From: Veillonella sp. AM51-8BH
GTDB taxonomy: Bacteria; Bacillota; Negativicutes; Veillonellales; Veillonellaceae
Length of the DNA stretch: 20,191 nt
Assembly: GCF_003463825.1 (NCBI RefSeq)
Contig: NZ_QSDY01000031.1
Location: forward strand, 1 to 20,191
Reading direction: 5' to 3'
Both the position numbers and the translations under genes were made by a program. Shown one piece after another: positions 7,723 to 14,643 of the stretch; the stretch's first letter is position 1, and each line of letters begins with the position of its first letter. The notes below the pieces were generated by a model, which saw only the letters and a program-made list of their open reading frames with translations, had not been told where the DNA came from and made no database searches.

Positions 7723-8643
7723 CTATATTTGAGGTGCAACTTCTTCCATCAAGTACGCTTCAATTACGTCGCCTTCCTTGATGTCGCGGTAACCTTCTAA
7801 GGAGATACCACATTCGAAGGATGTTTTAACTTCTTTTACTTCGTCTTTGAATCGACGTAAAGAGTCAACCTTACCTTCAAATACAACAATACCATCACGG
7901 ATCAAACGTACTTCAGAATCGTTAGTAATACGACCTTCTGTTACATAAGAACCGGCAACGATAGCTTTTGGTGTAGAAATAACTTGACGTACCTCTGCAC
8001 GACCAACGACAACCTCTTTGAATTGAGGCGCCAACATACCACGCATCGCAGACTCAACGTCATTAATAGCATCGTAGATTACGCGATATGTACGAAGGTC
8101 AACTTTTTCATTTTCTGCAGCGCGACGTACATTAGCATCAGGACGTACATTGAAGCCCATAACGATTGCATTAGATGCAGAAGCCAACATGATATCGGAT
8201 TCATTAATAGCACCTACTGCAGCATGAACGATAACGATACGTACTTCAGGGTTTTTAATGCCTTCCAAGGATTGACGTAATGCTTCTACAGAGCCTTGAA
8301 CGTCTGCTTTAATGATGATATTAAGATCTTTTAACTCACCTTGTTGAATTTGATTGAAGATATCATCCAATGTAACTTTGTGAGTAGCTTGCAATTCTTG
8401 AACGCGTTGTTTAGCAATACGTTTTTCTGCGATTGCACGTGCTTCGTTATCATCCATACCATTGATGATTTCACCAGCTTGTGGAACTTCTGAGAAGCCC
8501 AAGATTTCTACTGGCATAGAAGGACGAGCTACTTTTACCTTTTCACCGCGTTCATTTGTCATAGCACGTACTTTACCATAAGCAGTACCAGCAAGTACAG
8601 TGTCACCTACACGAAGGGACCTTTTTGTACTAATACGGTACAT
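7723..8643 (-). CDS. infB: Translation initiation factor IF-2, C-terminal part (frameshifted)
   Basis: This is the downstream piece of infB: domains II, III and IV, ending in the fMet-tRNA-binding C-terminal domain. It begins in the middle of conserved domain II. The residues from [11 protein letters not shown] onward continue exactly where the upstream piece breaks. The ATG at 8643 is merely the first start available in this frame. It lies inside conserved coding sequence with only a distant AAAGG upstream, so independent initiation is unlikely. Adding one base near 8607-8615 joins it to the N-terminal part to give a normal IF2 of about 820 residues (7723-10184). Treat it as one gene with a sequence or real mutation, not as a separate protein. 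Confidence 0.93.
   Translation of the reverse strand: MYRISTKRSLRVGDTVLAGTAYGKVRAMTNERGEKVKVARPSMPVEILGFSEVPQAGEIINGMDDNEARAIAEKRIAKQRVQELQATHKVTLDDIFNQIQQGELKDLNIIIKADVQGSVEALRQSLEGIKNPEVRIVIVHAAVGAINESDIMLASASNAIVMGFNVRPDANVRRAAENEKVDLRTYRVIYDAINDVESAMRGMLAPQFKEVVVGRAEVRQVISTPKAIVAGSYVTEGRITNDSEVRLIRDGIVVFEGKVDSLRRFKDEVKEVKTSFECGISLEGYRDIKEGDVIEAYLMEEVAPQI
8607..8643 (-). other. infB: Frameshift junction in infB (one base missing)
   Basis: On the minus strand the reading is GTA CAA AAA GGT CCC TTC GTG TAG. Inserting one A after GGT gives GGT ACC CTT CGT GTA, that is G-T-L-R-V, the residues expected in IF2 domain II. The two open frames overlap across this interval. The missing base is not in a homopolymer; the restored sequence would be GGTACC. 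Confidence 0.88.
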
Positions 8644-10184
8644 ACAGCACCACGACCTTTATCAAGTTGAGCCTCGATAACTACGCCGTAAGCTTTACGG
8701 TTAGGGTTCGCTTTTAATTCCATAACCTCTGCTACGAGCAAGATATTTTCGAGCAAGTCGTCGATACCTTGTTTTTGTTTAGCAGAAACTGGAACCATGA
8801 TTACATCGCCGCCCCATTCTTCTGGTAAAAGGCCATGTTCAGACAATTGTTGTTTAACATGGTCTGGGTTAGCACCTGGTTTATCCATTTTGTTGATAGC
8901 AACAATAATAGGTACATCTGCAGATTTAGCATGGTTTATGGCTTCAATAGTTTGCGGCATTACACCATCATCAGCAGCTACAACGAGAACTGCGATATCT
9001 GTAGATTTAGCACCGCGAAGACGCATAGCTGTAAACGCTTCATGGCCAGGAGTATCAAGGAATGTAATTTTATTGTCGTTATAACGAACTTGGTAAGCAC
9101 CGATATGTTGAGTAATACCACCTGCTTCGCCAGCTGTTACATTAGTTTGACGAATTACGTCCAACAAGGATGTTTTACCATGGTCAACGTGACCCATGAT
9201 AGTAACAACTGGAGGACGAGGTTTTAATGTTTCTGGTGCATCTTCAATTTCGATGATATCAGTAGGATCTTCTTCAGGTTCTACTTCTGTTACAGTTACA
9301 CCAAATTCTTCAGCTACGATTGTAGCAGTATCAACGTCAACCTCTTGGTTAATGCTAGCCATAACACCTAAAAGCATCAACTTTTTGATGATTTCAGATA
9401 CTTCGCGGCCCATTTTTTCGGCTAATTCTTTAACTGTTAAAGGACCGGATAATTCGATTTCCGTAGCAATCGCTGCTTCAGCCTTACGTTCAGCCTCAGC
9501 TTTTTGTTGTAAGTACTGTTCATTACGATGTTTTACGCGATTCTTTTTCTTTTGCATAGATGTAGATAACAAGGATTGAGGACGGTTGTTACCACCTTTT
9601 TTATTTTTCTTGTTACGACGATCATTGTTATTAGAATTGCGATTATCATTGTTTCGATTGTCGTTATTGCGATTATCATTATTACGCGCATCATTAGGAC
9701 GACCATTGTTATTGCGGTTGTCACTATTGCGATTATTATTGTTAGGGCGGTTGTTAGCGCGGTCACCAGATTGTTGGTTACCTTCGGATTTACGTGTAGG
9801 TTCAGAGATTTGTACATGACGTACATTGCCCTTTTTATGGTCATTTTGTTTAGATTGATCGTCTTGTTTTTGACCACCTTGTTTACGATTATCCTTTTTC
9901 TGTTCGTTAGAACGATTTGGATGTTGTTGTTTATGTGGCGCAGCTTCTTGTTTATGAGCTGCAGTTGGAGCAGATTTTTGTTCTACTTTTTGTTCTGTTT
10001 TTTGTGCTACTTTAGGTGCTTCAGATTTCTTACTCAATTGTTTTTTTACAATTTCATAACCGGAATCATCTACAGAATTAACTGCTTTCGTAACATTTAC
10101 ATTATGTTGTTGCAAGATAGAAATGACCTGCTTACTTTCTACGCCGAACTCTTTGGCGATTTCATGGACGCGCTTTTTGGACAT
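8607..10184 (-). CDS. infB: Translation initiation factor IF-2, N-terminal and GTPase part (frameshifted)
   Basis: IF2 is the GTPase that brings fMet-tRNA to the 30S subunit. This 525-residue piece has the IF2N domain (1-50), a long basic Lys/Gln/Asn/Arg-rich linker (about 55-215) and a second IF2N-like helical domain (about 245-300). The G domain follows, with GHVDHGKTS (about 331), [12 protein letters not shown] (about 430) and SAK (about 465). It stops prematurely just after VQKG in domain II, where other IF2 proteins read VQKGTLRVGD. Here the frame is lost after GGT and runs into TAG. AAGGGGG lies 7 bases before the ATG. The remainder of the gene is in the other frame at 7723-8643. Confidence 0.95.
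   Translation of the reverse strand: MSKKRVHEIAKEFGVESKQVISILQQHNVNVTKAVNSVDDSGYEIVKKQLSKKSEAPKVAQKTEQKVEQKSAPTAAHKQEAAPHKQQHPNRSNEQKKDNRKQGGQKQDDQSKQNDHKKGNVRHVQISEPTRKSEGNQQSGDRANNRPNNNNRNSDNRNNNGRPNDARNNDNRNNDNRNNDNRNSNNNDRRNKKNKKGGNNRPQSLLSTSMQKKKNRVKHRNEQYLQQKAEAERKAEAAIATEIELSGPLTVKELAEKMGREVSEIIKKLMLLGVMASINQEVDVDTATIVAEEFGVTVTEVEPEEDPTDIIEIEDAPETLKPRPPVVTIMGHVDHGKTSLLDVIRQTNVTAGEAGGITQHIGAYQVRYNDNKITFLDTPGHEAFTAMRLRGAKSTDIAVLVVAADDGVMPQTIEAINHAKSADVPIIVAINKMDKPGANPDHVKQQLSEHGLLPEEWGGDVIMVPVSAKQKQGIDDLLENILLVAEVMELKANPNRKAYGVVIEAQLDKGRGAVCTVLVQKGPFV
9600..9755 (-). repeat. infB: Tandem Asn/Arg/Asp-rich repeat in the infB linker
   Basis: This segment encodes an imperfect pentapeptide tandem, N-N-D-N-R, with at least three exact copies in a row, flanked by looser NNNR and NNGR variants. 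At the DNA level the unit is 15 bases with degenerate third positions, so it has drifted since duplication. It extends the variable, unstructured linker of IF2, which is known to vary greatly in length between species. Confidence 0.8.
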
Positions 10185-10199
10185 CTACATACCCCCTTA

Positions 10200-10505
10200 T
10201 TATCGATCAATCTCTTTTACTATTGCCTTTGCAAATCCATCATCTAGTACGGCGACTACTACCCTAACTTCTTTACCAATGGCCGTTCCTAACGCCTCTT
10301 TATTGGCAATACTATGAAGTGGAATCTGATGTGTTTCTGCTAATTGAGTATATTTCTTTTCATTGTTGGCTGCACAGTCACCAGCGAGAAGTACCAATTT
10401 TGGTTCCTTTCGCTTTATAGCCTTTTCTACGATAAAATCACCGGAAATAACCTTACCTGCTCGTTGTGCTAAACCTAAGAGATTCAAAATTTTATCTTCA
10501 TTCAT
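10200..10505 (-). CDS. ylxQ: YlxQ-like L7Ae-family RNA-binding protein
   Basis: This 101-residue, single-domain protein is of the L7Ae/L30e/S12e fold. Visible hallmarks are LGLAQRAGKVISGD near residues 9-22, LVLLAGDCAANN (about 38-49) and a VVVAVLDDGFAK segment near the end. Family members bind kink-turn RNA; the exact target of YlxQ is not settled. Position between ylxR and infB is the standard nusA-ylxR-ylxQ-infB order. The Shine-Dalgarno is weak, and the gene starts 12 bases after ylxR ends, so translation may depend on ribosomes leaving ylxR. Confidence 0.9.
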   Translation of the reverse strand: MNEDKILNLLGLAQRAGKVISGDFIVEKAIKRKEPKLVLLAGDCAANNEKKYTQLAETHQIPLHSIANKEALGTAIGKEVRVVVAVLDDGFAKAIVKEIDR

Positions 10506-10517
10506 GTATATCAGTGA

Positions 10518-10787
10518 TTACTCATGCTCTTGTAAATCACGTTGTAACGCTTCGTATATTTCTTTCGATACACTATGCTTTAATGACCGTTCTAATCGTT
10601 TTGCCTTATAGGCTTGTTCAAAGCACGACATGGATTCACATAGATAGGCTCCACGTCCTGGTGCTTTACCAGTGCGATCAATACTAATGTTACCGTCTGG
10701 GCTCAAGGCTACGCGAATCAATTCACGTTTTACCTTTGGCTCACCACATCCTACACAGGTGCGCATAGGTTGGGATTTCGGTTTCAT
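10518..10787 (-). CDS. ylxR: YlxR (DUF448) RNA-binding protein
   Basis: This 89-residue basic protein has the YlxR signature: MRTCVGCGEPKVKRELIR near the N-terminus with the CxxC pair C11/C14, then TGKAPGRGAYLC in the middle. The family binds RNA, and the Bacillus protein has been linked to RNase P modulation. GGAGAA is well placed before the ATG, and the gene begins 2 bases after nusA ends. It sits in the usual place between nusA and ylxQ. Confidence 0.92.
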   Translation of the reverse strand: MKPKSQPMRTCVGCGEPKVKRELIRVALSPDGNISIDRTGKAPGRGAYLCESMSCFEQAYKAKRLERSLKHSVSKEIYEALQRDLQEHE

Positions 10788-10789
10788 GA

Positions 10790-11866
10790 CTATTCTCCAT
10801 CCTCAGCATTGCCAAAACCTGCAAAAGGTTCTTCAGCTGCTTGAGTTTCACTCTTAATATCGATTTTCCAGTTAGTTAATTTAGCTGCTAATCGAGCATT
10901 TTGACCAGCTTTACCAATTGCTAAGGATAATTGGTAATCAGGAACTACAACGTAAGAGGATTTTTCTTCTTCATTTACATCAACTGATACAACCTTTGCT
11001 GGACTCAAAGAGTTTGCGATATAAATTGCTGGATCTTCATCCCATTTAACGATATCAATTTTTTCATCGTGTAATTCATCAACGATATGTTGCACACGTT
11101 GACCTTTTGGACCTACGCAAGCACCTACTGGGTCAACATTTTCATCGCGGCTATATACAGCGATTTTAGAACGCATACCAGGCTCACGAGCTACGGATTT
11201 AAGCTCTACCACGCCTTCATAAATTTCTGGCACCTCTAATTCAAAGAGGCGTTTTAATAAACCAGGATGTGTGCGGGAAATCATGATTTGAGGCCCTTTC
11301 GTAGTTTTCTTAACCTCTACGATATAGCATTTAATACGATCTCCTTCGCGATATGTTTCTGTAGCAATTTGCTCAGTAGGAGGCAAGATTGCTTCTGTTT
11401 TACCTAAATTGATAAATACATTTTTACCTTCAACACGTGTAATAACGCCAGTAATGATATCGCCTTCACGGCTATAGTATTCTTCGTATACTACGCTGCG
11501 TTCAGCCTCTTTCAAACGTTGAATAAGCATTTGTTTTGCAGTATGGGCAGCACTACGGCCAAAGTTAGCTGGAGTAACATCGACTTCTACTACGTCGCCA
11601 ATTTCAAAACGTTTGTCAATTTTGCGCGCTTCTAACAAGCTAATTTCTGTTTCTGGCAATTCCACAGTTTCCACTACTTGTTTTTTAGCCATTACTTTAT
11701 AATCGCCTGTTTCACGGTCAATCACAACGTACGCATCTGGATTAGATGTAGGTTCTTTGCGATATGCTTGTAACAATGCAGCCTCTAAGGATTCAAAAAT
11801 AACCTCAGGAGCAAAACCTTTTTGCTTTGTAAGCACCATTACCGCTTGAATTAATTCTTGACTCAC
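10790..11866 (-). CDS. nusA: Transcription termination/antitermination factor NusA
   Basis: This 358-residue NusA binds RNA polymerase and nascent RNA to control pausing, termination and rRNA antitermination. Domains in order are the N-terminal RNAP-binding domain (about 1-125), S1 (REGDIITGVITRVEGKNVF, about 132-200), KH1 with VGPKGQRVQ near 255, and KH2 with AIGKAGQNARLAAKLT near 320. A short acidic tail follows. It lacks the extra acidic repeats found in enterobacterial NusA, as is normal for Firmicutes. The start is GTG at 11866, with GGAGG 7 bases upstream. It lies 17 bases after rimP. Confidence 0.96.
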   Translation of the reverse strand: MSQELIQAVMVLTKQKGFAPEVIFESLEAALLQAYRKEPTSNPDAYVVIDRETGDYKVMAKKQVVETVELPETEISLLEARKIDKRFEIGDVVEVDVTPANFGRSAAHTAKQMLIQRLKEAERSVVYEEYYSREGDIITGVITRVEGKNVFINLGKTEAILPPTEQIATETYREGDRIKCYIVEVKKTTKGPQIMISRTHPGLLKRLFELEVPEIYEGVVELKSVAREPGMRSKIAVYSRDENVDPVGACVGPKGQRVQHIVDELHDEKIDIVKWDEDPAIYIANSLSPAKVVSVDVNEEEKSSYVVVPDYQLSLAIGKAGQNARLAAKLTNWKIDIKSETQAAEEPFAGFGNAEDGE

Positions 11867-11883
11867 TCGTATGCCTCCATATA

Positions 11884-12342
11884 TTAAAAATCAAGATGTA
11901 ATCGAATTTGTGCAATGGCAGACCGTTCGAATGTCATGCTTTCACCATTGATAGTAAAATCGATAGTTGTGTCTGTAAAACCTTCTAATACACCAGTAAA
12001 TTGTTTACTGCCATTAATCGGTTTAAATAGCTGGATATCAACATCACGACCATTATAGCGAACCAAATCCTTATCCTTCTTAAGAACTCGATCTAGGCCT
12101 GGAGAAGATACTTCCAATAAATAGTTTTCCGTAATTGGATCTTTTTCGTCGAGCACATCACTTAGTTTTTCGCTAACCAACTGACAGTCATCCAAATCCA
12201 CACCACCTGGTTTGTCGAGATAGACACGTAAATACCAATCGCGTTCACGAACGTAATCTACATCGACTAGTTCCATTTCGGTGCCGGCTATAATACCTTC
12301 AACTACAGAGGATACAAATTCCTCTACTGCTTCTCTCTTCAT
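11884..12342 (-). CDS. rimP: Ribosome maturation factor RimP
   Basis: This 152-residue RimP is needed for 30S subunit assembly. It shows the two-domain pattern: an N-terminal alpha/beta domain with LVDVDYVRERDWYLRVYLDKPGGVDLDDC, the central LLEVSSPGLDRVLK motif (about 87-100), and a C-terminal Sm-like beta domain. The ATG at 12342 is chosen because AGGAGG lies 8 bases upstream. The ATG at 12348 is too close to that site, and an extension to 12396 has no Shine-Dalgarno. It is the first gene of the long minus-strand operon, as in most Firmicutes. Confidence 0.94.
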   Translation of the reverse strand: MKREAVEEFVSSVVEGIIAGTEMELVDVDYVRERDWYLRVYLDKPGGVDLDDCQLVSEKLSDVLDEKDPITENYLLEVSSPGLDRVLKKDKDLVRYNGRDVDIQLFKPINGSKQFTGVLEGFTDTTIDFTINGESMTFERSAIAQIRLHLDF

Positions 12343-12420
12343 AGCCATCGCCTCCTTCATTACTACATCTTGTATATATCTCTTGATTACAAACACCTTA
12401 AAATTAGGCTAATCATAAAT

Positions 12421-12448
12421 GAAAGAGTGGACATAAGCCCACTCTTTT
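12421..12448 (-). terminator. Hairpin in the rimP leader (terminator or attenuator candidate)
   Basis: AAAGAGTGG (12422-12430) pairs perfectly with CCACTCTTT (12439-12447) across an 8-base loop. It lies between the unknown gene ending at 12605 and rimP. On the minus strand it is followed only by CATTT, a poor U-tract. On the + strand it is followed by TTTT, but no + strand gene lies upstream. It may end read-through from upstream or act as a regulated hairpin in the rimP-nusA mRNA leader. Confidence 0.55.
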
Positions 12449-12474
12449 AAAAGATTTATATAAAAGTCATATAT

Positions 12475-12503
12475 AGTATATCACATTTACTGTGTATATA
12501 CAA
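12475..12503 (-). promoter_or_regulatory. Candidate promoter of the rimP-nusA-infB operon
   Basis: Read on the minus strand, TTGTAT (12503-12498) is followed after 17 bases by TATACT (12480-12475). These are 4-of-6 and 5-of-6 consensus matches at ideal spacing. The transcript would start near 12468 with a leader of about 125 bases containing the hairpin at 12421-12448. The 208 bases between the unknown gene and rimP hold nothing else that I recognise. Confidence 0.5.
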
Positions 12504-12604
12504 ATTCTACGCTTTCTTATGGGCTTTAACCAAACATTCCCACATAGATTATTTCATATAATATAAAATAACTCAAAAAATAGCATAGTCACACTTTACA
12601 ATTA

Positions 12605-13300
12605 TTAGTCAACCCGCTCATTTAACCCTTTTAATATAGGACCTAGATGCTCACGAAGAACAGCGGTTAAATCAACTAAATTTTTAGCATCTAAATGATG
12701 GTCTATTTCAGGATAGTTTTTATAACGAAGCTCTGCAAAGTACTCATCACGTAATTCGTTATAATATAGCAATAATCCAGTACATTCATCCATCTTACGA
12801 TATTCACCGATAATAAAAGAACCATTAATCATCCGAATTCCGTGAGCTGGATCAACATCACATATAAAACCTTCCAGTTCTTTAGGCATGACCTCGGAAA
12901 AATCCCATTTAGGTATTCCTCGGCGACGATACGTAAAGGTAAAGTTATTCGCTGGCTCGATTAACATATTAGTTAAACCTTTGACACAGCGATCTTGTAA
13001 TCCTTGCCAAAACGACTCTAAATCAGCACGCACAAAAGAAATATCAACAAAGGAAAATAGTGGCATTTCAATATGTACTGTATAGTCCTCTACCTCTTTA
13101 TCATATAAGGCAGACCATCGCCACCCCAAATCATTTTGATAATGGAAAATAGGTACCTTTAATACCTCTTCACCGACTCCGAGACGCTCAAGTAGTGCCG
13201 TATAATCAGCTTCATTGGACGCCACTAAGGTAAATCCCTCAATCTGCTGAGGCAACCATGAATAATCTAATGCTTTACAAGCTTCAATAATCGTTTCCAT
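12605..13300 (-). CDS. Protein of unknown function, overlapping the lytic transglycosylase gene
   Basis: This is a 231-residue protein that I do not recognise. It has no signal peptide or membrane segment and looks cytoplasmic. It is rich in aromatic and acidic residues, with a tryptophan-rich stretch (NDLGWRWSALYD, about 56-67), a basic patch YRRRGIPKWDF (about 124-134), and an amphipathic C-terminal helix (VDLTAVLREHLGPIL). The ATG at 13300 has GAGG 6 bases upstream and overlaps the end of the transglycosylase gene by 17 bases, so the two are almost certainly co-expressed. Codon use resembles its neighbours, and nothing suggests transfer. A link to cell-wall work is inferred only from position. 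Confidence 0.8.
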   Translation of the reverse strand: METIIEACKALDYSWLPQQIEGFTLVASNEADYTALLERLGVGEEVLKVPIFHYQNDLGWRWSALYDKEVEDYTVHIEMPLFSFVDISFVRADLESFWQGLQDRCVKGLTNMLIEPANNFTFTYRRRGIPKWDFSEVMPKELEGFICDVDPAHGIRMINGSFIIGEYRKMDECTGLLLYYNELRDEYFAELRYKNYPEIDHHLDAKNLVDLTAVLREHLGPILKGLNERVD

Positions 13301-13838
13301 ATAATGCCTCGTACTTTTCTTGATACTGTAAGACAGCTTTTACATAGCTACGCGTTTCAGGAAAAGGTATGGTATCAACCATGCCATTCCATTTATTCTC
13401 ATTGAGCCAAGATTCAACATGACCACGTCCCGCATTGTACGCAGCTAACGCCTGCACCTCATCACCATTAAATTCCTTTAACAAATGACCTAGGTACCAT
13501 GTACCTAACTCAATATTAGTTTCCGGCTCTTTTAACTGACGGTCTGTATAGTTGCCATGTCCAACTTGTTGAGCTACCCAGCGTGCCGTATCAGGCATAA
13601 GTTGCATCAATCCAAGGGCACCTGTTTCTGATTCTGCAGTATTCTTATATTTGCTTTCAGCTAAGATAACACTAGCCACCAAGGAAGGTGGTACTTGTTC
13701 CTTATCAGCTGCAGCCATCACTACATCTCTATAGTTAAAGGGGTACGCCACTTGACGCGCTATAGGGTCATCTAAATGAGTAAAATAAAACCACCCTAGT
13801 ACGACGCACGATAACGCCGTTGCCGTTGCACGTTTCAT
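13284..13838 (-). CDS. Membrane-anchored or exported lytic transglycosylase (SLT family)
   Basis: This 184-residue protein has an N-terminal hydrophobic segment (about 5-20, ATALSCVVLGWFYF) without an obvious signal-peptidase site, so it is probably membrane-anchored. The Slt70-type lysozyme-like domain follows: catalytic E61 in ILAESKY, then GALGLMQLMPDTA (73-85) and LAAYNAGRG near 135. Such enzymes cleave the MurNAc-GlcNAc bond of peptidoglycan, forming 1,6-anhydro ends. The start at 13838 is chosen for the AAAGGGGGA immediately upstream. An upstream in-frame start near 13904 lacks a site and would bury the signal segment. It is followed, with overlap, by the unknown gene. Confidence 0.92.
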   Translation of the reverse strand: MKRATATALSCVVLGWFYFTHLDDPIARQVAYPFNYRDVVMAAADKEQVPPSLVASVILAESKYKNTAESETGALGLMQLMPDTARWVAQQVGHGNYTDRQLKEPETNIELGTWYLGHLLKEFNGDEVQALAAYNAGRGHVESWLNENKWNGMVDTIPFPETRSYVKAVLQYQEKYEALYGNDY

Positions 13839-13940
13839 ATATCCCCCTTTCCTTACACAATCTTTATCCGATTTTGATATCGGTACAACATAGTAATACA
13901 CCAAATGGTAGGTTACTATTATAAAAAATTTTATGGGCTT

Positions 13941-13949
13941 ATTATACCA
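13941..13949 (-). promoter_or_regulatory. Candidate extended -10 promoter for the lytic transglycosylase gene
   Basis: On the minus strand TGGTATAAT is a perfect extended -10 box in the 156-base gap between coaE and the transglycosylase gene. There is no good -35. A second TATAAT on the same strand (13918-13923) also lacks a -35. I see no convincing terminator after coaE in this gap. Confidence 0.4.
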
Positions 13950-13994
13950 TTTAATACTAATTTTTATATACCAATTTTAGTACATAATAGGTAA

Positions 13995-14609
13995 TTATTT
14001 TGATTCTTGTAAAACTATCTCTATACGCTCATTCCAAATAGTATTCAACTGTACTATCAAATCATGAGGCGTACCATTATTATCAATGATTATATCTGCA
14101 TAGGCACGTTTATCATCAAGCCGCATTTGACTATTAATACGAGCAAGGGCATCCTCTCTCGTATATCCATTACGACTCATTAAACGTTCGATTTGAGTCG
14201 TTTCATTCACATATACGAGCCACACCTCATCCATCATGGTATACCATTCCCCTTCGATGAGTAATGGAATATCATAGATTAAAACCGGTGTATTTCCTTG
14301 TTCATATTGAGCTGTCAACTCCATAATACGATTGCGTATATGTGTTTTTAGACAGCTATTTAATAATTGTCGTTTCTCTTCATTGTGAAAGACTATAGCA
14401 CCAAGCGCTTCACGATTGAGTTTGCCATCATCATGTAAAACAGTAGAACCAAAGGTATCTACAATGGCTTTTAAGCCTTCAGTACCAGGCTCTACTACTT
14501 CGCGAGCTACAATATCAGCATCGATATAGGGTATTCCTTTGTCCTTAAAATAGGTAAGGACTGTACTCTTGCCTGATGCAATACCACCAGTTAAGCCTAT
14601 TTTAAACAT
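13995..14609 (-). CDS. coaE: Dephospho-CoA kinase
   Basis: This 204-residue CoaE carries out the last step of coenzyme A synthesis, phosphorylating the 3'-hydroxyl of dephospho-CoA. It shows the P-loop GLTGGIASGKST (5-16), the substrate motif IDADIVAREV (about 29-38) and the lid and CoA-domain segment DIPLLIEG (about 113-120). Length is standard. AGAAGG is well placed before the ATG. It lies 34 bases after polA and is probably co-transcribed with it; polA and coaE are neighbours in many Firmicutes. Confidence 0.95.
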   Translation of the reverse strand: MFKIGLTGGIASGKSTVLTYFKDKGIPYIDADIVAREVVEPGTEGLKAIVDTFGSTVLHDDGKLNREALGAIVFHNEEKRQLLNSCLKTHIRNRIMELTAQYEQGNTPVLIYDIPLLIEGEWYTMMDEVWLVYVNETTQIERLMSRNGYTREDALARINSQMRLDDKRAYADIIIDNNGTPHDLIVQLNTIWNERIEIVLQESK

Positions 14610-14643
14610 ATATACCTTCTAACACGTAATACTATTAATTAAA

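Noticed and set aside
8607..8643. Programmed ribosomal frameshift in infB
   Set aside because: There is no slippery heptamer or downstream structure at the break, no IF2 is known to use one, and one inserted base restores the exact family sequence.
9533..9877. Open frame of 114 codons on the minus strand within infB
   Set aside because: It is an out-of-frame reading of the same low-complexity linker, rich in Ile/Met/Thr, with no family resemblance or start signal.
9576..10247. Open frame of 223 codons on the + strand encoding a very hydrophobic, membrane-like protein
   Set aside because: It is antisense to the infB linker. Reverse-reading Asn, Asp and Arg codons gives Ile, Val and Thr-rich strings. 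There is no ribosome binding site, and infB is unambiguous.
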